DNA of 64,000 nt from GCA-002726655 sp046582185 (GTDB lineage: Bacteria; Pseudomonadota; Gammaproteobacteria; Pseudomonadales; Azotimanducaceae). Below the pieces are notes generated by a model, which was given only the letters and a program-made list of their open reading frames with translations, was not told the origin of the DNA and ran no database searches. The stretch spans positions 1 through 64,000 of the forward strand of contig JAYGEX010000013.1 of the NCBI GenBank assembly GCA_046582185.1, read 5' to 3'. Made by a program: the position numbers and the translations under genes. Shown here piece after piece: positions 7,121-15,315 of this stretch; the first letter of the stretch is position 1, and every line of letters begins with the position of its first letter.

Positions 7121-9037
7121 TCACGCCGTACGTCCCTTTTTTTCTACTTCTTTTGTTAATAATAATGAAAAATCTTCGACAGACATGATTCCAAGGTCGT
7201 CTCCATTTCTCGCACGCACCGAAACCTCACCACTTTCCAGCTCTCTATCGCCCACAACCAGCAGATAAGGCACCTTTTGAATGGTATGTTCCCGGATTTT
7301 AAAGCCAACCTTTTCATTTCGAAGATCAGTATCAACTCTAAAGCCATTACTCTTGAGTTTCTTGCGAACATCCAGACAGTAATCTGCCTGACTGTCTGTA
7401 ATATTCAGCACCACTGCTTGCACGGGCGCAAGCCATGGCGGCATTTCTCCTGCATAATTTTCAATCAGGATACCAATAAACCGCTCAAAAGACCCAAGCA
7501 TGGCACGATGTAACATTACCGGCACCTGACGGCTACCGTCTTCAGCCACAAACTGGGCATCAAGGCGCCCCGGCATTGAAAAATCAACCTGCATGGTGCC
7601 ACATTGCCAGACTCGACCCAGACAATCCTTCAGGGAAAACTCGATCTTGGGTCCATAAAAGGCGCCCTCGCCCGGTAATAGATCCCATTCAAGACCTTTG
7701 GCATCCATCGCATCAGCCAAGGCTTGCTCTGCCTTATCCCAATCTGCATCAGAGCCAACGCGTTCTTCCGGCCTGGTGGAAAGCTTGATGATAATTTCAT
7801 CGAATCCAAAATCGCGATAGACCGCTGTCAGAACGTCTATAAACGTGATCACCTCTTCCTGTATCTGGGCTTCTGTACAGAATATATGCGCATCGTCCTG
7901 CACAAAGGCACGAACACGCATAATGCCCTGCAGCGTTCCGGAAGGTTCGTCGCGATGACACGAACCAAATTCAGCCAAACGAATAGGTAATTCACGGTAG
8001 CTCTTTAAACCCTGATTAAAGACCTGAACGTGGCAGGGACAATTCATAGGTTTGATCGCGTACAGACGGTTATCGGTATTAACCGTAAACATGTCATCGC
8101 CAAATTTATCCGCATGCCCCGATTTTTCCCACAAGGACATATCGACTAATTGCGGCGTCTTAATTTCCTGATAGCCATTTTCATTTTGAACATCACGAAT
8201 GTACTGTTCAATAATCTGCCAGATCTGCCAACCCTTCGGGTGCCAGAAAACCATTCCAGGTGCTTCTTCCTGCAGGTGAAAGAAATCATATTTCTTACCG
8301 AGCTTTCTGTGGTCACGCTTCTCAGCTTCCGCCAAACGATGCAAATATTGCTTAAGTGCCTTCTTATCTGACCACGCCGTGCCATAGATTCGCTGCAGCA
8401 TTTCATTATTCGAATCACCGCGCCAATAAGCACCGGCTACTTTGGTCAGTTTGAATGCCTGGATTTTCCCTGTTGCTGGAACATGAGGGCCGCGGCAAAG
8501 ATCAATGAAGTCGCCCTGCTTGTAAAAAGACAGATCCTCATCGGACGGAATAGATTCGAGTATCTTTACTTTGTATTCTTCGCCCATCTTCGTGAACAGT
8601 TCAACGGCAGCATTGCGAGACATGACCGACCGCTCAACGGTCAAATTCTGTCGTGACAATTCAGTCATCTTCTTTTCTATTTTTTCGAGATCTTCAGGTG
8701 TGAACGGACGCTCATAGGCAAAGTCATAGAAGAATCCATCTTCAATCACAGGGCCAATGGTTACTTGCGCCGATGGGAATATGGATTGCACTGCCTGCGC
8801 CATAAGATGTGCACAGGAATGCCTGATGACTTCGAGGCCTTCATCATCTTTTACCGTGATGATAGCAAGCGTTGAATCTTCTGTGATGGTATGGGAGGTA
8901 TCGACCAGGATGTCATTCACACGGCCGGCCAGTGCTGCTTTGGCGAGGCTCTTGCCAATGGACTCGGCAACTTGATGTACGGATACGGGGGAATCGAACT
9001 GTTTTTGGCTGCCATCGGGCAGTGTAATAGTAGGCAT
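7121..9037 (-). CDS. thrS: Threonyl-tRNA synthetase
   Basis: Charges tRNA-Thr and edits mischarged Ser-tRNA-Thr. The 638 aa comprise the TGS domain (1-62), the editing/SAD domain with HSCAHLMAQAV and CRGPHVP, the class II catalytic core with the zinc-binding Cys (PMNCPCHVQVF) and motif 2 (GSCHRDEPSGTLQGIMRVRA), and the C-terminal anticodon-binding domain. First gene of the thrS-infC-rpmI-rplT-pheST-ihfA-merR operon. The upstream 270 bp hold repeated hairpins; whether they act as the tRNA-like operator known for E. coli thrS cannot be judged. ATG at 9037. Confidence 0.98.
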   Translation of the reverse strand: MPTITLPDGSQKQFDSPVSVHQVAESIGKSLAKAALAGRVNDILVDTSHTITEDSTLAIITVKDDEGLEVIRHSCAHLMAQAVQSIFPSAQVTIGPVIEDGFFYDFAYERPFTPEDLEKIEKKMTELSRQNLTVERSVMSRNAAVELFTKMGEEYKVKILESIPSDEDLSFYKQGDFIDLCRGPHVPATGKIQAFKLTKVAGAYWRGDSNNEMLQRIYGTAWSDKKALKQYLHRLAEAEKRDHRKLGKKYDFFHLQEEAPGMVFWHPKGWQIWQIIEQYIRDVQNENGYQEIKTPQLVDMSLWEKSGHADKFGDDMFTVNTDNRLYAIKPMNCPCHVQVFNQGLKSYRELPIRLAEFGSCHRDEPSGTLQGIMRVRAFVQDDAHIFCTEAQIQEEVITFIDVLTAVYRDFGFDEIIIKLSTRPEERVGSDADWDKAEQALADAMDAKGLEWDLLPGEGAFYGPKIEFSLKDCLGRVWQCGTMQVDFSMPGRLDAQFVAEDGSRQVPVMLHRAMLGSFERFIGILIENYAGEMPPWLAPVQAVVLNITDSQADYCLDVRKKLKSNGFRVDTDLRNEKVGFKIREHTIQKVPYLLVVGDRELESGEVSVRARNGDDLGIMSVEDFSLLLTKEVEKKGRTA

Positions 9038-9158
9038 AATGTTCTCGCTTTCAGTGGTGGCCCTTACTAGAGGTCACGTGGTTTTAGCATTGGCGGGTTC
9101 TGGACCCGGGTTTTCGTTGTATTACAAAGTGGACCGATGTTTGGCAGTCCGGGTTTGC

Positions 9159-9302
9159 CTCTCGCAATTTCCTGCGGAAATACTGTCGGTGTTCGCGTTT
9201 TCGCCCAATGCGAAAACCGCGTAAACCATGAACTTACCTTTCGTGATTTTCTGCAAGCAGAAAACACTGTCGGTGTTTGTGTTTTCGCTGCGCGAAAGCC
9301 AC
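9159..9302. repeat. Duplicated double-hairpin unit upstream of thrS
   Basis: Two related units are seen. Copy A (about 9159-9221) has ATTTCC/GGAAAT followed by ACTGTCGGTGTT and then GTTTTCGC/GCGAAAAC. Copy B (about 9246-9302) has TTTTCTGC/GCAGAAAA (8 bp perfect), the same ACTGTCGGTGTT 12-mer, then a second GTGTTTTCGC-type arm. The 12-mers are 84 bp apart. The units lie between tRNA-Val and thrS and would be in the thrS leader if transcription starts near the tRNA. They look like a small palindromic repeat that duplicated. Confidence 0.6.
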
Positions 9303-9307
9303 AAACT

Positions 9308-9384
9308 TGGTGGGAGTGCTCGGATTCGAACCGAGGACCCTCGCCTTGTCGAGGCGATGCTCTAACCAACTGAGCTACACTCCC
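9308..9384 (-). tRNA. tRNA-Val(GAC)
   Basis: A 77-nt cloverleaf. Acceptor GGGAGTG/CACTCCC, D-arm GCTC/GAGC, anticodon stem TCGCC/GGCGA, T-arm CTCGG/CCGAG, A73 and an encoded CCA. The anticodon loop reads TCGACAA, giving anticodon GAC (Val). Position 33 is C instead of the nearly universal U, which is unusual for an elongator tRNA. All stems pair perfectly, so decay is not otherwise suggested. It lies 270 bp upstream of thrS on the same strand. Confidence 0.9.
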
Positions 9385-9592
9385 TGCATAACTCCTAACC
9401 CTGTTGCGGATGTTCATACAATGAACGGCGACGCAATAGCGCTAAGGGCGCGTAATTTATCAGCTTTGCTTTTTCGAATCTACTAGGAACGAGAGGATAT
9501 AGGCAGTTTTTATCATATTGCCTCAATTCAAAGACAGTTCAACCGTGCATTAAGGAACTTCAAATGCTCAGATATTTCTAATACGACGAAGA

Positions 9593-9865
9593 TCATAATC
9601 GCTTCAGAAAAACGAAAAATAGATAGCCGAGCGCCGGTACGACCAAAGCTACACTAAACATCAACATCACATCCATCTGCGTCAAAGAATCCCATTTTTG
9701 GAAAGAAATCAATGTCGCACTAAACATTGTGCCAAAAAGGCCGGCAAGCGCAAACGCCCGGGGGTAGATCGGAACCTCGTTCTCCTCACTCCTCTCCCTA
9801 CCCGAACGATCTTTCTTCGTTTCGCCACCATCATCAAATACAGAAACTCCTTCAACTATCTTCAT
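9593..9865 (-). CDS. Small two-TM membrane protein, candidate immunity protein
   Basis: I do not recognise a family. From the ATG at 9865 the product is 90 aa: a charged, acidic-to-basic N-terminal half (ETKKDRSGRERSEENE) and two hydrophobic segments (AFALAGLFGTMFSATLISF and MLMFSVALVVPALGYLFFVF) ending in KRL. The start overlaps the end of the bacteriocin-like gene by 14 bp, which suggests translational coupling; a TTG further upstream (9916) lacks support. Size, topology and overlap fit the small membrane proteins that protect producers of class II bacteriocins, but the assignment rests on context only. Confidence 0.6.
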   Translation of the reverse strand: MKIVEGVSVFDDGGETKKDRSGRERSEENEVPIYPRAFALAGLFGTMFSATLISFQKWDSLTQMDVMLMFSVALVVPALGYLFFVFLKRL

Positions 9866-10124
9866 CTTCTTTGGCACCGCCAAGACTTCCAGCTCCACTG
9901 CCAGAACCAGGTGCAATTTCAGTCACTGTGATCATTGACCATCCCACCGAAACCAATCCAGCAGCTGCAGCTCCTGCCAAACCTCCAAATCTAACACCCC
10001 AAACCGCGCCAGTTATAGCGCTAGTCGCAAGCCCAGCTATTCCAGGGAATGCAATCCCGGCAAAATCTATTGCAGTCAAGCCACCACTTACGGACCCAAT
10101 TTCATCGTAAGATAACTCTCTCAT
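9852..10124 (-). CDS. Double-glycine-leader bacteriocin/class II microcin-like precursor
   Basis: From the ATG at 10124 (AAGGA 8 nt upstream) the product is 90 aa. The first 15 residues, MRELSYDEIGSVSGG, form a textbook double-glycine leader (acidic residues, conserved Leu, Ile and Val, terminal GG) of the kind cut by C39-peptidase ABC exporters. The predicted 75-aa mature peptide is hydrophobic and rich in Gly and Ala (FAGIAFPGIAGLATS, FGGLAGAAAAGLVSVGW), resembling pore-forming class II bacteriocins, and ends in a Gly/Ser stretch and an acidic tail (GAKEDEDS). No C39 exporter or accessory gene lies in the window, so secretion would need a transporter elsewhere. Confidence 0.75.
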   Translation of the reverse strand: MRELSYDEIGSVSGGLTAIDFAGIAFPGIAGLATSAITGAVWGVRFGGLAGAAAAGLVSVGWSMITVTEIAPGSGSGAGSLGGAKEDEDS

Positions 10125-10355
10125 TTTCAATGTCCTTCTCAGTTGTCACTAATGGAGTTGTCATATTGGATGAAAGCTAGAATCACTATAATGGCTAATC
10201 GCTCAATTCATATAGAGAATTTGTCGTAACATACGTGTGACAATGGAGTCTTGCGCATGATTATCGACGCTGCCAATTCTATCAAACCATTTTTAAAAGA
10301 GGGAATGATTAAAGGAAGCAAACATTTCTGTTAGTACTCGATCTATTCGTCAGCC

Positions 10356-12368
10356 TCAGCCGCGAACGAATTGTTGCCGCAGTTCCTCAATCTGATCTCT
10401 CAAATTAGCAGCTTCCTCAAAGGCCAAATTTTTAGCTTCAGCAAACATTTGCTTCTCCAGGCTGAGAATCTGTTTTTCAAGATCATCCTGATTGAGAACA
10501 TTGCCCCCGTAACGGCCTTTCTTCTCAGCAATTCTCGAGCCGCGCTTGCCTCTTGCGGGTGCATGTCTGGCGCCTTCGAGAATATCTGTAACCCCTCGTT
10601 TGATACCAACCGGCACGATATTGTGAACGCGATTGTGCTCCATCTGTTTTTCTCTGCGCTGCTCAGTAATATCGATGGCACGCTGCATGGAATTGGTAAT
10701 TTTATCCCCGTACAAGATAGCTTTACCGTGGAGATTTCTAGCCGCCCGGCCAATCGTCTGAATAAGAGACCGCTCGGAACGAAGGAAACCTTCCTTGTCA
10801 GCATCCAATATTGCCACCAGTGAAACTTCTGGCATATCCAATCCTTCCCTTAATAAATTGATGCCCACCAGGACATCAAACTCACCAAGGCGCAGATCCC
10901 GGATGATTTCCATCCTTTCCACGGTATCAATATCGGAGTGCAGATACCTGATTCGGACATCGTGGTCATCCAGATATTCTGTCAAGTCTTCGGCCATACG
11001 TTTGGTCAGCGTAGTGATCAGCACCCGTTCGTCCTTCTTTACTCGCACCCGGATTTCAGACAGAACGTCATCCACCTGCGTTTGGGCTGGACGAACTTCC
11101 AATTCCGGATCAATCAAACCTGTGGGCCTAACAACTTGCTCAACAACCTGGCCTGCCTTTTCAGCCTCGTAGTTGCCAGGCGTCGCTGAGACAAAAATCA
11201 TCTGCGGCGCGAGTAGCTCCCATTCATCAAATCGTAGGGGCCTATTATCTAATGCAGAGGGCAATCTGAATCCATACTCAACCAAAGTCTGCTTCCTGGA
11301 ACGATCCCCTTTGTACATGGCACCAAGTTGCGGCACGCCAACGTGAGACTCATCCATAATAAGTAGGGCGTTATCAGGAAGGTAGTCATAGAGCGTGGGC
11401 GGCGCTTCTCCCGTCGCCCGACCTGACAAGTATCGCGAGTAATTTTCAATGCCACTGCAGTAACCCAATTCCTTGATCATCTCCAGATCAAAACGAGTAC
11501 GTTGTTCCAGCCGTTGTGCCTCGACCAACTTGTTATGGTCTTTCAGGTATTTCAATCGCGAGTTGAGTTCTTCACGTATTTCACCCAGCGCATTCTCCAT
11601 CGTTTCCCGGGGAGTCACATAGTGGGACTTGGGGAATATTGTGGCCCGTGGAACCCGCTTGAGCACTTCACCTGTTAAAGGATCAAAGATAGACAAGCTT
11701 TCGATCTCATCATCGAAGAGTTCTATGCGAACGGCATTTCGGTCTGATTCTGCAGGAAAGACATCAATAACATCTCCTCTCACCCTATAGGTGGCACGGC
11801 GAAGCTCCGTTTCATTCCGCGTGTACTGCAACTCCGAAAGTCGGCGAAGGATCTGCCTCTGATCTACTTTGTCACCACGATCAAGATGCATCACCATCTT
11901 CAAATAGGCACCCGGGTCGCCCAATCCATAAATTGACGAAACAGATGCCACAACAATCGAGTCTGGTCGCTCTAATAAAGCTTTCGTAGCAGAGAGGCGC
12001 ATTTGCTCAATATGCTCATTAATCGCTGCATCCTTTTGGATATAGGTATCGGATGAAGGAACATAGGCTTCTGGCTGATAGTAGTCATAGTAGGAAACAA
12101 AATATTCCACCGAATTATTGGGGAAGAATTCTTTGAATTCACCATATAACTGTGCTGCCAAGGTCTTGTTCGGCGCCATGATCAAGGTGGGGCGCTGAAT
12201 TTGCTCGATTACATTGGCAATGGTATAGGTTTTACCTGAGCCCGTGACACCGAGCAATGTTTGCGCCGAAAGCCCGCTTTCAATACCATCAACCAGCTTC
12301 GCTATTGCCTGGGGCTGATCACCAGCAGGTTTGTAGTCAGATACGACTTTGAATTCAGCATGTTCCAT
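10356..12368 (-). CDS. uvrB: UvrABC system protein B
   Basis: DNA-damage recognition helicase of nucleotide excision repair; receives the lesion from UvrA2 and recruits UvrC. The 670-aa length is normal. Walker A is GVTGSGKT (~res 39-46). The damage-probing beta-hairpin region is present (SYYDYYQPEAYVPSSDTYIQ). Helicase motifs include DESHVG, TLTKRMAEDL and QTIGRAARN, and the C-terminal UVR domain is FEEAANLRDQIEELR. The gene stands alone; no LexA-type box was found by eye in the ~100 bp upstream. ATG at 12368. Confidence 0.98.
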   Translation of the reverse strand: MEHAEFKVVSDYKPAGDQPQAIAKLVDGIESGLSAQTLLGVTGSGKTYTIANVIEQIQRPTLIMAPNKTLAAQLYGEFKEFFPNNSVEYFVSYYDYYQPEAYVPSSDTYIQKDAAINEHIEQMRLSATKALLERPDSIVVASVSSIYGLGDPGAYLKMVMHLDRGDKVDQRQILRRLSELQYTRNETELRRATYRVRGDVIDVFPAESDRNAVRIELFDDEIESLSIFDPLTGEVLKRVPRATIFPKSHYVTPRETMENALGEIREELNSRLKYLKDHNKLVEAQRLEQRTRFDLEMIKELGYCSGIENYSRYLSGRATGEAPPTLYDYLPDNALLIMDESHVGVPQLGAMYKGDRSRKQTLVEYGFRLPSALDNRPLRFDEWELLAPQMIFVSATPGNYEAEKAGQVVEQVVRPTGLIDPELEVRPAQTQVDDVLSEIRVRVKKDERVLITTLTKRMAEDLTEYLDDHDVRIRYLHSDIDTVERMEIIRDLRLGEFDVLVGINLLREGLDMPEVSLVAILDADKEGFLRSERSLIQTIGRAARNLHGKAILYGDKITNSMQRAIDITEQRREKQMEHNRVHNIVPVGIKRGVTDILEGARHAPARGKRGSRIAEKKGRYGGNVLNQDDLEKQILSLEKQMFAEAKNLAFEEAANLRDQIEELRQQFVRG

Positions 12369-12469
12369 TCACTAATAATAGCCGAGTGAGCGCCCTAAAT
12401 CTTCGTTGCCTACGACGACTGCTGACACCCCTATGGCAGGATAGAATTTAAAAGAGGTTCGATCTGGTA

Positions 12470-12498
12470 TTGACGGCAATGGCAACTATCTTTACAAT
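12470..12498 (+). promoter_or_regulatory. Sigma-70 promoter of tRNA-Asn
   Basis: TTGACG (12470-12475), a 17-bp spacer and TACAAT (12493-12498) place transcription start near 12505, about 10 nt before the tRNA. The discriminator CCGCACCC is GC-rich, as in stringently controlled stable-RNA promoters. Confidence 0.75.
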
Positions 12499-12515
12499 CC
12501 GCACCCTTCTGATGT

Positions 12516-12591
12516 TCCCCGATAGCTCAGTTGGTAGAGCAAATGACTGTTAATCATTGGGTCCCTGGTTCGAGCCCAGGTCGGGGAGCCA
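12516..12591 (+). tRNA. tRNA-Asn(GTT)
   Basis: A 76-nt cloverleaf. Acceptor TCCCCGA/TCGGGGA, D-arm GCTC/GAGC, anticodon stem AATGA/TCATT with loop CTGTTAA (anticodon GTT, T33), T-arm CCTGG/CCAGG, G73 and an encoded CCA. It is transcribed away from uvrB from its own promoter. Confidence 0.97.
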
Positions 12592-12929
12592 CATCAGATT
12601 TCTTACCAGTTCAATATCACTCGTTTCGCATTTTCGAACCCTAAATCGATTCTTACTCGCTGATCGCATTCCTTCCAACTACAATTGGTTTTTCGGCAAC
12701 AATTTCTAGAGAACTTGTTATCACATAGAATCAGTAATTAGCAACATGGTGACGATACCACCTCGGCTATGCTCGACCTCCCCATAACCCAACAATTGGT
12801 TAAGTTAACAAGGCTGTAGTTCATTCAGAATGTCCCTTCCAATATAGATCTAAACCAGCCAATTGTTGGTGAATTATTGTCGTATCAAGGCTAGTATCGG
12901 AGGTCTAAGAACTCGAACAAATACTAACC
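12592..12929. other. Intergenic region with an 11-bp inverted repeat
   Basis: No plausible gene is seen in this stretch. It contains CCAACAATTGG (12789-12799) and its exact reverse complement (12859-12869), 59 bp apart. This could form a stem or be a remnant of a mobile palindromic element. Nothing else stands out. Confidence 0.4.
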
Positions 12930-12956
12930 AAAAAAAGGCCGCACTGATGGCGACCT
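12930..12956 (-). terminator. Rho-independent terminator of comEA
   Basis: On the minus strand AGGTCGC, a 7-nt loop, and GCGGCCT (one mismatch) are followed by seven T. It lies ~85 nt past the comEA stop. Confidence 0.8.
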
Positions 12957-12980
12957 CTCAAATCGATTTTGCTTTTTTTT

Positions 12981-13042
12981 AAGAACCGCCCAAGGCTGTT
13001 TTAAAGAGCCGCTTAGGGCTATTTATTAAGAGCCGATCAAGG
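12981..13042 (-). repeat. Three tandem hairpin repeats after comEA
   Basis: Three ~23-24-bp units beginning at 12981, 13004 and 13028 each read, on the minus strand, AGCC-N6-GGYTCTT (for example AGCCTTGATCGGCTCTT). Each can fold into a 4-bp hairpin followed by a pyrimidine run. They lie between the comEA stop and its terminator and look like an amplified terminator-like unit. Confidence 0.6.
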
Positions 13043-13342
13043 CTACTTAACAACAATCCTTCCTTCGTTCTTGGCGATGGTCGACGGGCCAATTCCCCCG
13101 ACTGAAGACAATTCTTCAGCTGAATAGAATTTCCCATTGTTTTCCCGATAGGCGACGATTGCCTCGGCCCTGCTGAGCCCAACGCCACTCAAGACCGATG
13201 CGAGCGTCGCTGCATCTGCCTGATTGATGTTTACGGTAATCATTGCCATGTCAATTTCGCCAACATCATCTGCAAACAGCACATTGCTCCAGCAGAGGAC
13301 GATTACAGCAACGAATGACGCGAGTAAGTTTCTTGCTTTCAT
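13043..13342 (-). CDS. ComEA-like helix-hairpin-helix DNA-binding protein
   Basis: A 99-aa exported protein. Residues 1-~25 form a signal peptide (MKARNLLASFVAVIVLCW, then cleavage near LFADD). The remainder is a tandem helix-hairpin-helix domain of the ComEA type (VNINQADAATLASVLSGVGL, then VGGIGPSTIAKNEGRIV). ComEA binds incoming DNA in the periplasm during natural transformation; short single-domain homologues are widespread in gammaproteobacteria, so competence is possible but not shown. The ATG at 13342 has GGGAG 6 nt upstream and starts a signal peptide; an upstream extension to 13423 is less likely. Confidence 0.85.
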   Translation of the reverse strand: MKARNLLASFVAVIVLCWSNVLFADDVGEIDMAMITVNINQADAATLASVLSGVGLSRAEAIVAYRENNGKFYSAEELSSVGGIGPSTIAKNEGRIVVK

Positions 13343-13553
13343 TGAATTCTCCCTTTCCCTGATCGGGTTGTTAATAATTAGGTCGTTAATAGCTTGCTCA
13401 ATGCTTTTGTTAAACAGACTCAACTGGAGTTGTTAACAATCGCGCTGGAAGCAAGATCCAAATTAACAAAGGTAAAGACGGGAGAAAGTAGGCAATGTCC
13501 TAAAGATGTGAGAGAGAATGTGGATGCGTAAGGTGAGGAAAAAGCCTGTAGGA

Positions 13554-14720
13554 CTACTCCCCCTCCAGGCCAAAGATCGGTTTAATGGTAGCCCAGTCTT
13601 TGCAACTGGGGCAGTGCCAGCGCATCTTCTTGCCTTCAAAGCCACAATTGTTGCAGCGATAAGCTGGCTTATCTGCGACCAATGCCTCTGCAAAGCTGCG
13701 CAGGATGGCAAGATTTTGTTTGGCGACGCCATGGGTATTATCGATATGCAGATCGATCAGTTGAGTGAGGCCGCGGATCGTCGGGTTGGTCTTCAAATGA
13801 TTCGCCACAAATTTTGCTACCGCTTCATCGCCGGATTCATCACGTATGCTGCTGGCAATGGTCAGGACGATAGAAATTGAAGGTGTATGCTTCAGGCAAT
13901 CCAGGAGGTATTCGCGAAATAATTCAGCAGGCTTTTCGCTGCCTTCATAGGCAATGGACAATAGTTCCAGTGATTCAGGCACATAGACAGGGTCTTGCTT
14001 GCCGATGCGCTGCAATACCTTGATCGCGTCATCATATCGCTTCTCGTTAATGTCCATCTGGCCCTGAATCAGATAGGAGCGAGGATTATTAACATTGTGT
14101 CCAATTGCATTGCTTACGGCAGTTCGCGCCTCATCGATGTGGAACTTACCTAACTTAGCTTCGGCGATCTCGCAGTAGTAGTGCGATATCGCCTTCTCAT
14201 ATTTCTCGCCCTCATCACCCACGGCAAGTAATTTCGCCACTTCAATCGCCTGCGCCCACTCCTGTTCACGCTCATAAATCTCGAGTGTAATCTTGAGGCT
14301 GTCCCGCTTAATCGATGGGTTTGCACCATCCAGTTTTACTGATAATTCTTCGGCACGATCCAGCAAGCCAGCAAGAAGATAGTCTCTGGCGAGCTCCAAT
14401 TGCACCTGATGCATGGCGTCCTTATCAAGGCTCGCCCGCTGCAGGATGTTTTCATGCACCACCACGGCTTTTTCAATCTCGCCGCGTCGTCGCAGCAATC
14501 CACCAAGAGCAAGATGGGTATCAATGGTGTCTGAGTTAACTTCCAGATCGTTGATAAAACTGGCAACCGCCCGATCAGGCTCTTCATTCAGTATATGATT
14601 TAGCCCTTGATAATAATTCGAAATGTTTGAGCTCGTTTTCTTTGTACGCTCGCGACGTCCCAACCACCAGCCACTGGCGATGGCGACCACGATAACGATG
14701 TAAAGGAGCCAGGTTTCCAC
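13554..14720 (-). CDS. lapB: Lipopolysaccharide assembly protein B
   Basis: LapB (YciM) is an inner-membrane-anchored TPR protein that links FtsH to LpxC degradation and so sets the rate of LPS synthesis. The 388-aa protein has an N-terminal TM helix (LLYIVIVVAIASGWWLG), a run of TPR repeats, and a C-terminal rubredoxin-like metal site (CNNCGFEGKKMRWHCPSCKDW, four Cys), all diagnostic. It follows lapA on the same strand, as in E. coli. The start is GTG at 14720; no in-frame ATG lies before the TM helix. Confidence 0.95.
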   Translation of the reverse strand: METWLLYIVIVVAIASGWWLGRRERTKKTSSNISNYYQGLNHILNEEPDRAVASFINDLEVNSDTIDTHLALGGLLRRRGEIEKAVVVHENILQRASLDKDAMHQVQLELARDYLLAGLLDRAEELSVKLDGANPSIKRDSLKITLEIYEREQEWAQAIEVAKLLAVGDEGEKYEKAISHYYCEIAEAKLGKFHIDEARTAVSNAIGHNVNNPRSYLIQGQMDINEKRYDDAIKVLQRIGKQDPVYVPESLELLSIAYEGSEKPAELFREYLLDCLKHTPSISIVLTIASSIRDESGDEAVAKFVANHLKTNPTIRGLTQLIDLHIDNTHGVAKQNLAILRSFAEALVADKPAYRCNNCGFEGKKMRWHCPSCKDWATIKPIFGLEGE

Positions 14721-14823
14721 AACTTACCCGTTTTGGAGATGAAGCATTAATAACGAACCCGAATAGTTGAAGCGCATACTCTATTGGTCGCCTTACAAGA
14801 CCTAAAAGTTTAATTCCCTTCCA

Positions 14824-15138
14824 CTAATTCTGTAAAAGGCGTTCTGTAGAAGGCGACGCCCGGGACTTGTCCAGTTCCTGCGCCGCCTTCTGTACCTGCT
14901 TGTTCGCACTTCGGGCATTCAAACGTAATTTGGTATTGGAGAAGGTATTAAGCACAGTGCCGAACAACACTCCCACAACAAAGGCCGTTAACATCCACCA
15001 TGATATTGGCCAAACGGGGCTCTGGTACTCAAGGAAGGTCAGCGGGACTTCGGTACTATTATCCGAGGCGGCCAACAATGCCACGACAAATACAACTAAA
15101 AGTACCAGGCGAAAGAGCCATTTCTTCATCAGGTTCAT
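14824..15138 (-). CDS. lapA: Lipopolysaccharide assembly protein A
   Basis: A small inner-membrane partner of LapB. From the ATG at 15138 it is 104 aa with two TM segments (LVLLVVFVVALLAASDN and WPISWWMLTAFVVGVLFG) and a C-terminal charged helix that may be coiled coil (ANKQVQKAAQELDKS). The LapA domain is recognised by the F-L-x-N/S pattern after TM1 (TEVPLTFLEYQSPVWPISWW). A GTG nine codons upstream (15165) is an alternative start. The gene lies between the ihfB terminator and lapB. Confidence 0.88.
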   Translation of the reverse strand: MNLMKKWLFRLVLLVVFVVALLAASDNSTEVPLTFLEYQSPVWPISWWMLTAFVVGVLFGTVLNTFSNTKLRLNARSANKQVQKAAQELDKSRASPSTERLLQN

Positions 15139-15239
15139 ACTATGACCGCATCCAACATTAATCACTGCAACAAAAGCAAAGCCAGGGAGAGCGCTCTACC
15201 GATTGAACATCCTCAGTAAAGTATTGTAACAGAAAGAAA

Positions 15240-15261
15240 AATGGCGCCTCTCGGCGCCATT
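15240..15261 (-). terminator. Rho-independent terminator of ihfB
   Basis: A perfect 9-bp stem AATGGCGCC/GGCGCCATT with a 4-nt loop, followed on the minus strand by TTTCTTTC. It separates rpsA-ihfB from lapA-lapB. Confidence 0.88.
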
Positions 15262-15315
15262 TCCTTCATATCTATTTCTTTCAAAACTAAAGAACTATAT
15301 GTCCATTCATCTGCA

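Noticed and set aside
10257..10334. 25-codon plus-strand ORF with GGAG upstream of its ATG, opposite the bacteriocin-uvrB gap
   Set aside because: Too short to judge, no recognisable pattern, and no promoter; likely chance.
13043..13423. Longer comEA start at 13423
   Set aside because: The extra 27 residues precede the signal peptide, whereas the ATG at 13342 has GGGAG 6 nt upstream.
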